A stretch of DNA of 42,504 nucleotides from Intestinimonas massiliensis (ex Afouda et al. 2020) (lineage in GTDB: Bacteria; Bacillota; Clostridia; Oscillospirales; Oscillospiraceae), in contig NZ_LR131147.1 of the NCBI RefSeq assembly GCF_900626285.1, positions 1,395,717 through 1,438,220 on the forward strand, given 5' to 3'. Position numbers and translations under genes: made by a program. The notes beneath the pieces are model-generated. The model worked only from the letters and a program-made list of their open reading frames with translations, was not told where the DNA came from and searched no databases. Below, one piece after another: positions 15,932 through 27,700 of the stretch; position 1 is the first letter of the stretch, and every line of letters begins with the position of its first letter.

Positions 15932-16321
15932 TTATTGATTCTCTGCCAGCAGGTCTTCCAGCAGCTCTACTGCGTCATACACCATCCGGTCGCAGTGAGA
16001 CTTGCGGTCCTCCCCCCGGTCCTTGGCCAGGGCCAGCAGCTTGGCACACTCCAGGACCTGGTTCTTGTTCCGGAACCGGCTGAGCAGCTCCAGAGCCGCC
16101 TCGTTGCCCTGCCCGGCCATGCCCAGCACCATCAGGGCGCCGGTCACCGCGCCGCAGGTGCCGCCGTGCTTCATACCGCCGCCGAAGTGGGCGCCCAGCT
16201 TGTAGGCCTCCTCCTCGGTCAGGCCGCATTCCCGGCAGAAGGGCACCAGCACCGACTGGCAGCAGTTGTAGTGGATATCCGTCCTGGCCCGCAGGGCCTT
16301 TGTCTGTTCCATTCTGTTCAT
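15932..16321 (-). CDS. C_GCAxxG_C_C family (redox-type) small protein
   Basis: The protein has 129 residues. It matches the C_GCAxxG_C_C family, whose conserved cysteines and glycine-rich motif suggest redox or metal binding. Visible are the paired cysteines CCQSVLVPFCRECGL near residue 20 and the signature GGGMKHGGTCGAVTGALMVLG near residue 47. A late cysteine is in KSHCDRMV and another in VLECAKLL. There is no signal peptide. Its ATG overlaps the stop of the DUF4177 gene (ATGA), so translation is coupled, and it ends the recG operon just before the bidirectional terminator. Its biochemical role is not established. Confidence 0.85.
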   Translation of the reverse strand: MNRMEQTKALRARTDIHYNCCQSVLVPFCRECGLTEEEAYKLGAHFGGGMKHGGTCGAVTGALMVLGMAGQGNEAALELLSRFRNKNQVLECAKLLALAKDRGEDRKSHCDRMVYDAVELLEDLLAENQ

Positions 16322-16512
16322 GTTGCGTCGTCAACTTCCTTTTCAAAAATCAGATCAATCTGCACGATCTCCCCGTGAGAGATATGGGTGGGTACCCAGC
16401 CGGCATACCGCCACCCCTGGACCGCATAGCGGTCGATCAGCTCCCGATGTTCCTTGAATTTGGTGGCCGCTACTCCTTCACCGACTACATTGACATATTG
16501 ATATCGGTACAT
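16318..16512 (-). CDS. DUF4177 domain small protein
   Basis: The protein has 64 residues from ATG 16512 (MYRYQYVNVVGEG), with GAGGAGG 6 bases upstream; a TTG six codons earlier is the only other choice and would overlap recG. The sequence YRYQYVNV, then HRELIDRYAVQGWRYAGWVPT and IDLIFEKEV, fits the small DUF4177 fold. It lies 14 bases after recG and is coupled to the downstream gene. The function is unknown. Confidence 0.85.
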   Translation of the reverse strand: MYRYQYVNVVGEGVAATKFKEHRELIDRYAVQGWRYAGWVPTHISHGEIVQIDLIFEKEVDDAT

Positions 16513-16526
16513 AGGTATCCTCCTCT

Positions 16527-18581
16527 TCAATTGAACATATCTCCGTGGTCAGAAAAAAGCCTGCGCACCCGCTCCAGCAGCGGGGCGTGCTCCGGCTGTT
16601 TCAGGCCGGGGTCAGCGCGCAGCAGCTCCTCCGCCGCCCCCTGGGCCTCCTTCAGCACCCGCATATCTGCCGCCAGATCGGCAATGGCCAGCTGGGGCAG
16701 ACCGTGCTGCCGGGAGCCGAAAAAGTCTCCGGGTCCTCTCAGCCGCAGATCTTCCTCGGCTATTTTAAACCCGTCGTTGGTTTTTGACAAGACCCGCAAA
16801 CGCTCCCGGCTGTCCGGATTGCGGGTGGAGGTGACCAGCACGCAGTAGGACTGGTGTTTTCCCCGGCCCACCCGGCCCCGGAGCTGGTGGAGCTGACTCA
16901 GGCCGAACCGGTCGGCGTTCTCCACCACCATCAGGGCTGCGTTGGGCACATCCACCCCCACCTCGATGACGGTGGTGGACACCAGAATGTCCAGGTCCCC
17001 CCGGGCGAAGGCGGTCATCACCGCCTCCTTCTCCCGGCTCTTCAGCTTGCCGTGGACCAGACCCACCCGCAGGTCGGGGAACACTTCGGTCTGGAGACTC
17101 TGGGCATAGGTGACGGCGGCCTTCACATCCCCCTCCCGGTCCTCCTCCTCTTCCACGGCGGGACACACCATGTAGGCCTGCCGGCCCTCCCCCACCAGTT
17201 TGCGGACAAAGTTATACATCCGCTGCCGCTTGTCCTCCCCCACCACGTAGGTCTCCACCGGACTGCGTCCGGGGGGCAGCTCGTCCACCACCGACACATC
17301 CAGGTCCCCGTAGATCACCAGGGACAGGGTGCGGGGGATGGGTGTGGCCGACATGACCAGCACATGGGGAGGGGTACCGGCCTTGGCCGCCAGGGCGGCC
17401 CGCTGGGCCACGCCGAACCGGTGCTGCTCGTCGGTGACCACCAGCCCCAGGCTGGCAAAGCGCACCCCCTCGCTGATGAGGGCGTGGGTGCCGATGACCA
17501 GGTCCAGCTCCCCCGCCTCCAGGGCGGCGTACAGCCCCTTCCGGGCCCTGCCCTTCACCGAGCCGGTGAGCAGGCCCACACGCAGCCCTGCCGGCTCCAG
17601 CATAGGCGCCAGAGAGCGGAAGTGCTGTTCTGCCAGCAGCTCGGTGGGGGCCATCAGGGCACACTGATACCCGTTTTTGGCCGTCGCCCAGGCGCCGTAG
17701 GCCGCCAGCATGGTCTTGCCCGAGCCCACGTCCCCCTGGACCAGGCGGTTCATGGGCAGGCCGGAGGACAGGTCGGCGGCCATCTCCGCCATCACCCGAC
17801 GCTGGGCGCCGGTGAGGGTGAAAGGCAGCAGGTCCAGAAATTTCTCCGCCTCCGGGATGGAGAAGGCAATGCCCGCCTCCCTGTCCCGCCGGTGGCGGAG
17901 CAGGGCCATGCCGCAGGTGAGGAAGAACAGCTCCTCAAAGATCAGCCGGCGGCGGGCCACCTCCAGGGCGGTCTCGTCGGCGGGAAAGTGGATGTTCCTG
18001 CAGGCGAACTCCGCCGTAGCCAGGGCGTGGTCCTGCCGCAGGTCGTGGGGCAGAGGCTCCTCCACCTGTCCGGCACAGTCCTCCACGCACCGCTGGACCA
18101 GCCCAACCAGCAGGTTGTTGGAGATCCCGTGGGTCAGGGGATACACCGGCAGGATGCGGCCGGTAAACCTGACCCGGTCGGCCCGCTCGCACACCGGGTT
18201 GGTCATCTGCCGCCGGTTGGGCGTGCCCTCCACCTTGCCGAAGCAGATATAGGTCTCCCCCGTCCGGAAGGCGTCCTTCAGATAGCTCTGGTTGAAGAAG
18301 GTGGCGGTCAGGCTGTCGGCGTCGTCTACCAGACGCACCCGCACCAGCTCCAGCCCCCTGCGGATATAGGAGAACACAGGCGGCTCCGCCACCGTCAGGG
18401 TGAGGCACACCGGCACCCCCTCCGGCGCGGAGGCGATGGTGGACATCTGCCGCCGGTCCTCATAGCTTCTGGGGTAATAGCGCAGCAGATCCTCCACTGT
18501 GCGCAGGCACAGCCGTTCCAGGCCCTTTGCCCGGGCCGGACCTACTCCCGACAGTTCCAACAGACTGGTGGTCAGCTTCAA
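16527..18581 (-). CDS. recG: ATP-dependent DNA helicase RecG
   Basis: RecG remodels stalled replication forks and branch-migrates Holliday junctions. It has 684 residues, the usual length. The TTG at 18581 is used, with AAGGAGG about 10 bases upstream; no better ATG exists nearby. The N-terminal wedge/OB region (GPARAKGLERLCLRTVEDLL, then TATFFNQSYLKDAFRTGE) precedes helicase domain 1: Walker A GDVGSGKT (about 283-290), APTELLAEQH, DEQHRFG (motif II, about 381) and MSATPIPRTL (motif III). Domain 2 has LVSTTVIEVGVDVPNA and QLRGRVGRG. The C-terminal motif LRLRGPGDFFGSRQHGLP is characteristic of RecG. It heads a three-gene minus-strand operon. Confidence 0.97.
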   Translation of the reverse strand: MKLTTSLLELSGVGPARAKGLERLCLRTVEDLLRYYPRSYEDRRQMSTIASAPEGVPVCLTLTVAEPPVFSYIRRGLELVRVRLVDDADSLTATFFNQSYLKDAFRTGETYICFGKVEGTPNRRQMTNPVCERADRVRFTGRILPVYPLTHGISNNLLVGLVQRCVEDCAGQVEEPLPHDLRQDHALATAEFACRNIHFPADETALEVARRRLIFEELFFLTCGMALLRHRRDREAGIAFSIPEAEKFLDLLPFTLTGAQRRVMAEMAADLSSGLPMNRLVQGDVGSGKTMLAAYGAWATAKNGYQCALMAPTELLAEQHFRSLAPMLEPAGLRVGLLTGSVKGRARKGLYAALEAGELDLVIGTHALISEGVRFASLGLVVTDEQHRFGVAQRAALAAKAGTPPHVLVMSATPIPRTLSLVIYGDLDVSVVDELPPGRSPVETYVVGEDKRQRMYNFVRKLVGEGRQAYMVCPAVEEEEDREGDVKAAVTYAQSLQTEVFPDLRVGLVHGKLKSREKEAVMTAFARGDLDILVSTTVIEVGVDVPNAALMVVENADRFGLSQLHQLRGRVGRGKHQSYCVLVTSTRNPDSRERLRVLSKTNDGFKIAEEDLRLRGPGDFFGSRQHGLPQLAIADLAADMRVLKEAQGAAEELLRADPGLKQPEHAPLLERVRRLFSDHGDMFN

Positions 18582-18610
18582 TGGTGCCTCACCTCCTTCC
18601 TTTCCGCATC

Positions 18611-18639
18611 AGTGTAGCATATTTCCCATTTCCCGGCAA
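18611..18639 (-). promoter_or_regulatory. promoter of recG operon
   Basis: Minus strand TTGCCG (18634-18639), 17-base spacer, TACACT (18611-18616) with TG one base before it (extended -10). It is 29 bases upstream of the recG start and downstream of the terminator of the giant SLH gene. Confidence 0.75.
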
Positions 18640-18657
18640 GCGTCCCCCTCTCCGAAG

Positions 18658-18703
18658 AAAAGGAGGCCCGGCGCGGAACAAATCGTTCCGCGCCGGGCCT
18701 CCT
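18658..18703 (-). terminator. terminator of the giant SLH-protein gene
   Basis: Perfect 19-bp GC-rich arms (18661-18679 and 18685-18703) flank a 5-base loop. A minus-strand TTTT tract begins at the stem end (18658-18661). It lies 10 bases past the stop codon. Confidence 0.9.
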
Positions 18704-18713
18704 CCGTTTGCCC

Positions 18714-21700
18714 TTACCTGCCCTGACTGCGGCAGAACCGCATCAGGATGGCGGCGATCTCCGCCCGGGTGGCGGTGCCGGCAGGATCCAGCACGCCGCC
18801 GCCCTTTCCGCTCATCAGGCCCGCACCGCAGGCCCACTGGATGGCGGGAATGGCGTACTCGCTGATCATGTGGGCGTCGGTGTAGGAGAGGATGTTGGTG
18901 TCCTCGCCCACGCTGACATCGTAGCCCTTGTACTGAGCGTAGCGGTACAGGATGGCCGCCATCTGCTCCCGGGTGATGGGATCCTCCGGCCCGAACTTCC
19001 GGCCGCCATACCCCTCTACGATGCCCTGCTCCGCCGCCCAATTCACCCCGTCGGCGTACCAGGCGCCGGTGGCCACGTCGGTGAAGCCGCCGTCGGCGGT
19101 GACCGCCGGACTGCCCTCCAGCCGGTAGAGGATGGTGGCCACCATGCCCCGGCTGGTGACGGTCTCAGGCTCAAAGGTGGTGCCGCTGGTGCCGGTCATC
19201 AGCCCCTGCTCCACACTGTAGTGGATGCCGTCGTGATACCAGGCGTCCAGATCCAGGTCGGTGTAGACCCACAGGGGACAGCCGGTGTCCCGGGGGCAGT
19301 CCGCCGGGTCGTTCCGGTCAGTGAACGCCGCCCGGACGGTGACGGCCCGGGCCGGCATGGTGAAGGTGCGGCTGCCGTCGGCCTTTTCCGTCAGAGTGAT
19401 CAGTTTGCCGGTGCTGTCGGTGACGGTGAGGCTGCTCAGTTCGTAGCCCTCCTCCGGCGTCACCGTCAGGGTGATGACGGCCCCCGCGCCGGCGGAGGTC
19501 CGGCTGGCTTTCACCGCGCCGTGCTCGGCGGACTCCACCGTGATCCGGTAGGCCGAGCTGCCTCCGCCGCCTCCGCCGCTGTAGCTCCAGTGGGCATAGA
19601 TAGTGCCGTTTCCGGTGAACAGGGTGTCGGTGGTCACCGGGTCGCCTCCCTCCGCCGCCGTATACCAGCCGGCGAAGGTATAGCTGCTCCGGGTGGGTGT
19701 GGGCAGGCTGGTCAGTTTCCCGCCGGTGGTGACTCCGGAGGCGGGGTCCACCGTGCCGCCGGCGGCGTCAAAGGTGATGGTGTACTCGGTGGGCACGGCC
19801 TGGGTCACAGTAACGGTTGCCACGTCCGTGGTGGCGCTGGCCGTCTTGCCCTCCTTGGTGTTGGTCACCACACAGTAGTAGTAGGTGGTACCAGCCGCGG
19901 TCACGTCCGGGGTATAGCTGGAAGCGGTGGCCTTCTCAATCGCCGTGCCGCCGGTGCCGTCCTCCCTGTCGCTGCGGTACCACTGGTAGCTCAGGGTGCC
20001 GCCGTCAGTCACGCTGGCCTCCACGGTCAGCTCTGCCGCTTGGTCGCCCACGGTGTAGGCGGCGTCGGCGGGCTGGGTGTCGATGACAGGGGTCTGGGCG
20101 TCCACCGGGACGGGCTCCTCGGTGACGGTGATCTTGGCCGCCCGGGTGATGTTCTCGGCGGTCTTCTGGCCGGTGGCGGCCTCGTTGGTGTTGGTCACCA
20201 CGCAGTAGTAGTAGAATGTGCCCGCCTGGTCTGTGGCCGGGGTGCAGGTATTGCCGGTGGCCTCGGGAATGGCGGTGCCGCCGGTGCCGTCAGCGCTGTC
20301 GCTGCGGTACCACTGATAGCTCAGGGTGCCGTTGTCGGTGACACTGGCCTTCACCCTCAGCTCTGTCGCCTTGTCGCCTACGGTGTAGGTGGCGTCGGCG
20401 GGCTGGGTGTCGATGACGGGGGTCTGGGCGTCCACGGTTGCGGGCTTCTCCGTGACGGTGACCTTGGCCACCCGGGTGGTATTTTCGGCGGTCTTCTGGC
20501 CGGTGGCGGACTCGTTGGTGTTGGTCACGACGCAGTAGTAGTAGAACGTGCCCGCCTGGTCTGTGGCCGGAGTGCAGATTTCGCCGGTGCCGTTGGGAAT
20601 GGCCGTGCCGCCGGTGCCGTCGGCGCTGTCGCTGCGGTACCACTGGTAGCTCAGGGTGCCGCCGTCGGTGACGCTGGCCTTCACCCTCAGCTCTGCCTCC
20701 TGGTCGCCTACGGTGTAGGCGGCGTCGGCGGGCTGGGTGTCGATGACGGGGGTCTGGGCGTCCACCAGAGCGGGCTTCTCCGTGACGGTGACCTTGGCCA
20801 CCCGGGTGGTATTTTCGGCGGTCTTCTGGCCGGTGGCATCCTCGTTGGTGTTGGTCACCACGCAGTAGTAGTAGAACGTACCCGCCTGGTCTGTGGCCGG
20901 GGTGCAGGTTTCGCCGGTGGCCCCGGGAATGGCCGTGCCACCGGTGCCGTCGGCGCTGTCGCTGCGGTACCACTGGTAGCTCAGGGTGCCGTTGTCGGTG
21001 ACGCTGGCCTTCACCCTCAGGGCATCCGCCTGGTCGCCTACGGTGTAAGCGGCGTCGGCGGGCTGGGTGTCGATGACGGGGACCTGGGCGTCCACCAGAG
21101 CGGGCTTCTCCGTGACGGTGATCTTGGCCACCCGGGTGGTATTTTCGGCGGTCTTCTGGCCGGTGGCGGCCTCGTTGGTGTTGGTCACCACGCAGTAGTA
21201 GTAGAACGTACCCGCCTGGTCTGTGGCCGGAGTGCAGGTTTCGCCGGTGGCCTCGGGAATGGCCGTGCCGCCGGTGCCGTCGGCGCTGTCGCTGCGGTAC
21301 CACTGGTAGCTCAGGGTGCCGCCGTCGGTGACGCTGGCCTTCACCCTCAGCTCTGCCTCCTGGTCGCCTACGGTGTAAGCGGCGTCGGCGGGTTCGGTGT
21401 CGATGACAGGGGTCTGGGCGTTCACGGTTGCGGGCTTCTCCGTGACAGTTACCTTGGCCACCCGGGTGGTATTTTCGGCGGTCTTCTGGCCGGTGGCGGA
21501 CTCGTTGGTGTTGGTCACGATGCAGTAGTAGTAGAACGTACCCGCCTGGTCTGTGGCCGGAGTGCAGATTTCGCCGGTGGCCTCGGGAATGGCCGTGCCG
21601 CCGGTGCCGTCGGCGCTGTCGCTGCGGTACCACTGGTAGCTCAGGGTGCCGTTGTCGGTGACGCTGGCCTTCACCCTCAGCTCTGCCTCCTGGTCGCCTA

Positions 21701-24700
21701 CGGTGTAAGCGGCGTCGGCGGGCTGGGTGTCGATGACGGGGACCTGGGCGTCGCCCGCCTGGGTCACCAGGAGGATTGCGTGCTCCGAGGTGACGGAGGC
21801 GACCCTGGAACCGGTCACGCTTTCGTTGGTGTTGGTCACCACGCAGAAGTAATGGATCTCCCCTGTCAGTCCGGGGTACCAGGGATCGAAGGTGGGCCCG
21901 GTCTGCTCCAGGATCGGCACCGGCTCTTCAGTCTGGCCGGGGATATACCCATACCACTGATAGGAGAGGGTGCCGCCGTCGGTGACGCCGGCCGCCACGG
22001 TCAGCAGATCCGGCGACCACTCATACCAGTCGTCCACAATGTAGCTGGCGCCCTGGGGCTGCACGGTGATGACGGGCTCCTGGGCGGCGGTGCCGTTGGG
22101 GTCCACCACCCGGATCCTGGCCGTGGCCGAGGGGCTCCAGTTCCTCTGGCTGCCCAGAACGTCGGCGTTGTGGTTGATGGCGATGCACAGGTAGCAGGTG
22201 GTGACCGCCTGGCCCGTAGGCGGCGTGTACCGGGACCCGATGGCGCCCGGGATGATCTCCAGGCCGAACATCTCCTGGAATTCCTGGAAGTCCGCGTCCT
22301 CCTCCAGCCAATCCGAGTCGGCGCTGAGGACGCCCAGGGTGGAGCCGGTCATGTCATCCCATGGGGTCTCACAGGTGTACCACTGGTAGGCGATTTCGCC
22401 GCCGTCGCTGGACCGGGCCTCCACCGTCAGGGGGTCCGCCGCCTCGTTCAGCTCATAGGTGGCGCTCTCCGGCTCGGTCAAGAAATAGGGGTAGTCGGCG
22501 TCCTGGAGCATGGAGTCGTCCAGCTCCACGGTGAGCTGGTAGGTCCTGTCGCCCAGGGTGACGGTGACCTGGCTGATCATGTCGTCAAAGGGCACCCACT
22601 GGCTGCCGCCGCTGCCCAGCTCCGTGTTGTTGATGGTGACCGTCCCCTGGGCGGCGTAGGCGGTGACCAGGATGCCCCGGCGGGTCACGCCGGTGATGGT
22701 GTGGCAGTAGGCGTCCTGGGCCTCGTCATAGACGAAATCGCTCATCCGCAGGGACAGGCCGTCAAAGATCAGGGTGTCCTGGCCGTTGGCGGGGTACACC
22801 GCCAACCGGCTGCCGGTCTGGGAGAAGGCCACGGAGGCGGTGGTCTCCGTCTCGCCGGCCAGCTGGCCGCCGTCAAAGACCACCTGCCGGGCCTCCAGCA
22901 GATTGTCCTTACCGTCCAGCAGGACGGCCAGCAGCGGTGTGGCCGCCGCACTCTGGAGGCCGTTGTTGCGGAGGGTCACCTCGGCTTCGGTGCCGCTGTC
23001 GCCGGTCCCCTGCTCCACATTCAGGGTAAACTGCTTCCCGGTACGGGACAGGGCCCCGTCCAGCCGGAGAGCGCCGCCGTTGTCGGCGCTGTTGTACTCA
23101 GGCAGGCGGACGGTCTCGGTCTGGGTGCCCACCCGGCCCTGGGTCCAGGCATCGGCGTACAGCATCACGCCGCTGTCGGGGATCTCCTGCAGGCCCAGGG
23201 TATTCTGCACGTAGCTGCCCAGATCACAGGTCAGGATCAGGGTCATGCTGCCTGCGTCCACCCGGCTCAGGGCCCCGTCTCCCGAGATGGTGACGGTGTT
23301 GCCGCTGAGGCTTACGCCGGTCTGGGGGGTCAGGGACAGGGAGGCCGGCTGGGTATACTGTTCATCCATCCACAGCTCCAGCTTGACCGCCCGGCCCTTG
23401 CCGTCGAGGATGGCGCCGGAGGCGTTGTAGAGGGTGACGGCGATGGTGCGCAGGCCCGCCTCCTCCTTCATCACCTCCAGCCGGGAGATGCCGATGTCGG
23501 GATAGTCCAGGTAGACGGTGCCGCTGTCCAGGGTGGGCTGCCCGTCGGCGGAGATGGTGTAGGTCACGTTTTCCACCGTGGTCCCCACCTGGTGATAGAG
23601 GGTGACGGCAGCGCTCTCGTTGGGCAGGAGGGCGGCCACGGAGCCGCTCTCCCCGGTGTTCAGGGTGACGGTCACATTGCTCAGGCCGGTGAGGCCGGTG
23701 TTGCGGACCAGGAACTGGATGGGGACGGTCAGGCCCGCGGTCAGCTCGCCGTAGTCCACATAGAGCTCCTCCACCTCCAGGCCGTAAGTATCGAAGGCGG
23801 CGGTGGCGGTGTAGAGCCTGACCTCCTCGCCGGGCACGGTGACGCCGCTCTCCTCATCCACCACGGGGTGGGCGTCGTCGTACCAGGTGGCCTGGATGAC
23901 CCCCTTCACCTGACCGGGGCCGCTGACGTAGGCGTCGAAGTGGTCGGCCAGGGTCCGGCTGTCCAGCTCCGCCAGCTCCTGGGGCGCGGACAGGCAGTAG
24001 CCGCCCGCTCCGTCGGAGCAGAGGGTGGAGGCCCTGAGGAGGGTGTGGTCCGTCAGGCCGCTGTCGCCGCTGACGGTCTCGCTCCACACCACGGTCAGAT
24101 CGTCCAGGCCGCGGTTGGAAGCGTTCAAAGCCGCCAGCCGGAAGTCGCCGCTGACGCTCATCGCGCCGCTGCGGACCATGGCGGTCAGGGAGCTGGGGAA
24201 GCTGGCGGAGGGGTTGCCCGCCCTGTCCACGGCCAGCAGGCGGATGTCGCCCACGTCGTCCCGGACGGTGTGCCAGGCCATGACGAACCGGCAGTCGCCG
24301 GAGCCGAAATCGGCCGCCGTCACCTGGGGATTCTCGTCCAGGTAAGTGTCCCGGGTGGCGTTGATGGGCATACCGGCCTTGCCGGTGCTGTCCACCACGC
24401 AGTAGCCCACCTCATACTCGGTGGTGTCGCCGCTGCCGCCGCGGTCCAGGGTGTAGACGGCCATGGCGGTGCCGTCGGACAGCATGGCGGCCTGCAGGCC
24501 CATGACGGCGCCGGTGGTGCCGTTGTAGAGCAGCTCCGGCGCGCTCCAGGTCTTGGTCTCGCTGTCGTAGCGGCTGAACATGATGTAATCCTGGATCCCG
24601 AAGTTCATCGGACTGTCGTTGTCCAGGATGGGGGTATAGGCGCTGCGCCAGAAGACCACGGCGCTGCCGGTACCGTTGGAGGCCACCGCCGGGGCCAGGT

Positions 24701-27700
24701 CGGGGCTGGCGTTGTCGGTCAGGCGGGTGGAGGTCCACCCGGTGCCGTCATAGACGGATACCACGATCTCCGTGCCGTTGAGCAGCAGGGTCTGCTCCGC
24801 GTCGCTCACCGGGTCGCCGGCGTCCTTGCCCTCCAGGTAGGCGCCCATGCGCACCCAGGCCGCCGCCGCGAAGCCGGCGCTGCCGGCCACCACGGCGTTG
24901 CTGTCGCCGTGGCCCGCAAAGCCGGCGGGGCCGGGGATCTCCTGGGAGGGCGCGTAGCTGCCGCCGCTGAGGGTGCTGAAGTGGGTCCGGCTCTCATAGA
25001 CGCTGGGGTTGGGGTTTTCGCTTGTATAGCCGTCGTTCACATAGACCAGCACCTGTCCGTCGTCGCTCACGTCGGGATAGGAGGCCGGGTTGGCGTTGGT
25101 CTGGAGGGCGGCCAGGCCGTTTTCCTCGTCCAGGCTCATCAGGCTCAGCCGGTCCTGGCTGCCCCAGGTACGGGCATAGGCCTCCAGGTAGTCCCGGCTC
25201 TGCAGGGCGGCGGTCGCCGAGGCCAGATACAGGCCGCTGTCCGCCGACTGCTGGGACAGGCCGGAGTCGGCGCTTCCCCAGTAGCCCTCGATCTCGTTCC
25301 AGTCGTTGAAGTTCTTGGAGACCCCGGCGCCGCCGGCGACCAGCACGGCCTCATATTCCAGCAGCACCAGTTTGGCCACGAACTTGATGCCCGCCCGGCC
25401 GGAGATCTCCAGGCGCTGGCCGTTCAGCTGCCGCTGCCCCTCGTCCAGCAGGTAGGTGCGGGAGAGGAACCGGTTCTGGCTGTCCAGGCTCAGCTCGCCG
25501 AAGACGCCGAACTTCAGCGCCACGATGGACAGGTCGAAGCCCACGCCGCCGAAGGCGCTGGCATAGGCGTTGAGCCGCAGGTTGGTCAGGTAGTCGTTGA
25601 CCCCGGTGGCCGAGGAATCGGCCCAGGTCAGGGTGTTGCCGCTGGTGTCCTGCTGCTGGCCGTACCGGGCGGCGGCCTGGAAGTCCAGCTGGATGGCGCC
25701 GCCCACGCCGAAGGAGGCGGTGACGGGGACGGGGCCCACCATGGCGTTGATATTGAAGGTGTAGCCCACGCCGGCTCCCGCGGTGAAGCCGCCGCCCAGG
25801 GTGAAGGCCTCCCACTCCCCGGTCTCGCGGTTGTAGCGGATCTGGGCCTCATACCAGCCCTCCAGCTGGAGGTTGATGTCCAGGTCGCCGAAGTTGCCCT
25901 GGGCCCGGTTGTTCCGGGCGGTCCGGGCGGGATTGTAGGTGCCCCGGGCCATGTCGGCCAGCTGGCCGGTGCCGGGCACCCCCAGGCCGCCGCTCTGGGA
26001 GAGGAAGTCGGCGTTGATGGCCACGCCGTCGGAGGAGTAGTCCCCCTCGTCCAGGCCCAGGGTGTCATAGCCGGTCCAGATCAGGGCGTTGAACACGGTG
26101 GGGTCCTGGCTGGGGGTGATGATCATTTTGAATATGCTGCTGTCCACCGGGCCGGAGAGGTCGTCCAGGTTGCCCGCCAGCAGCTTGACGATGTTGTCCC
26201 CGTCCACCCCGCCGAAGCTCACGTCCAGCAGGCCGCTGGAGTCCTTCATCTCCACCAGCATACCGGTGACCTCCCCCGCCTGGTCCACCGGGGTCACCCG
26301 GGTCAGGTCGATGATCCGGAAGGGCATGGCCCGCTCGTGGAGCAGGGTGCCGTCCATGCTCAGGCGGGTCTTGAGGCCCCCATCCTCTCGGTCGGGAATC
26401 CAGCCGGAGTCGGTGATGGTCTCTTCGTTCAGGGTCATGGTATTCCGGGCCACGGGGATGGAGGAGAAGGGATACTGGCTCGCGCTCCAGGTCTGGCCGT
26501 CGGGCACATAGCCCATCTCGTCGGCCATCTGCAGCACGTAGTTCTCCGCCCCCTCCATGCTCTCCCCCCACAGGTACATGGTGGTGGAAAGGGTGGCCTC
26601 CTGGAAGGTGCTGTTGGGGCCCACCATGCCGGTGGACTTGCGCACGTCGATCTTACCGGTGTCGGGCTCGGTGCCGGGCGCCTTGGCATAGGCTACGGTC
26701 TGCTCAGCCACAAAGGGCTCCCCGGCCTGGCCCTCGGGCACCTCCTCCAGAAGGATCACGTCCTCAGAGGTGCGCATCCGCTGGTCCAGGCTCATGCTGC
26801 CGTTCACCGTCCGGAACAGGGGGTAATATTTGTCGCCGTCAATGCCGCTGATCTCCAGCACGTACTCCAGCCGGTCCAGGGAGGTGGGCTGGTTCCGGGA
26901 GCTCTCTCCCATTTCAAAGGACCAGAACTGGGTGGAGTCGTAGTAGATGGTCAGCTTGCCGGTCTCGTCGGTGGTGTAGGTCTGACCCACGCTGCCGGCG
27001 TCCAGGCTTTCGGCGTCGGGACCCATCTCGGCGCTCTCGCAGTAGCCGCCGTTTTTGTACACGCCGCCCCGGATGGTCACCTGGGAACCGGCCAAGGGGG
27101 AGCCGTCGGGCTTGAGGAGGGTCAGCTCCACCTTGCCCGCCGGACGCAGGATCACCGTATTGATGGGATAGAGCTCCAGCCGGGTGGCGTTCCCCTCGCC
27201 GGAGCGCAGCTCCTCCTTGGGAATGGTGCCCAGGTACACCTCTCCCTCATACTCGGAGCGGAAGGAGACGTCGTCGATGATGGTGCGGGTCGTATACAGG
27301 GCCAGCACGCCGTCCTCGTTGGTCTCCCCCCGCACCAGGCCCCCGGCGTCCAGGGTGGTCGTGGCCGCCGGCAGCACCTGGAACAGGAACAATTTGTTCT
27401 GAAGGGAGGTGAAACGAACCGAGGCTTGGGCCTGTTCGCCGGTGGCGGAATGGGTGGCGGAGACCCGGCCGTAATATCCACCCAGCTTCTCCTCCTCACT
27501 GTCCGGCGTCACCAGCAGGACGGTATCGGGCAGGTATTCGGTGAAGGAGAAGTTCTCGATGTTCTCATAGAGCCCGCCCTGCTTGTAGTTCAGGTCGATG
27601 CCCGGCTCCTCCGGATAGAGCTTCGACACCTTCCACTGGAAGGTATCCCGGATGGAATCCCAGTTGTACTCCTCATAATTGATGCTGACCTCCGCCTGGA

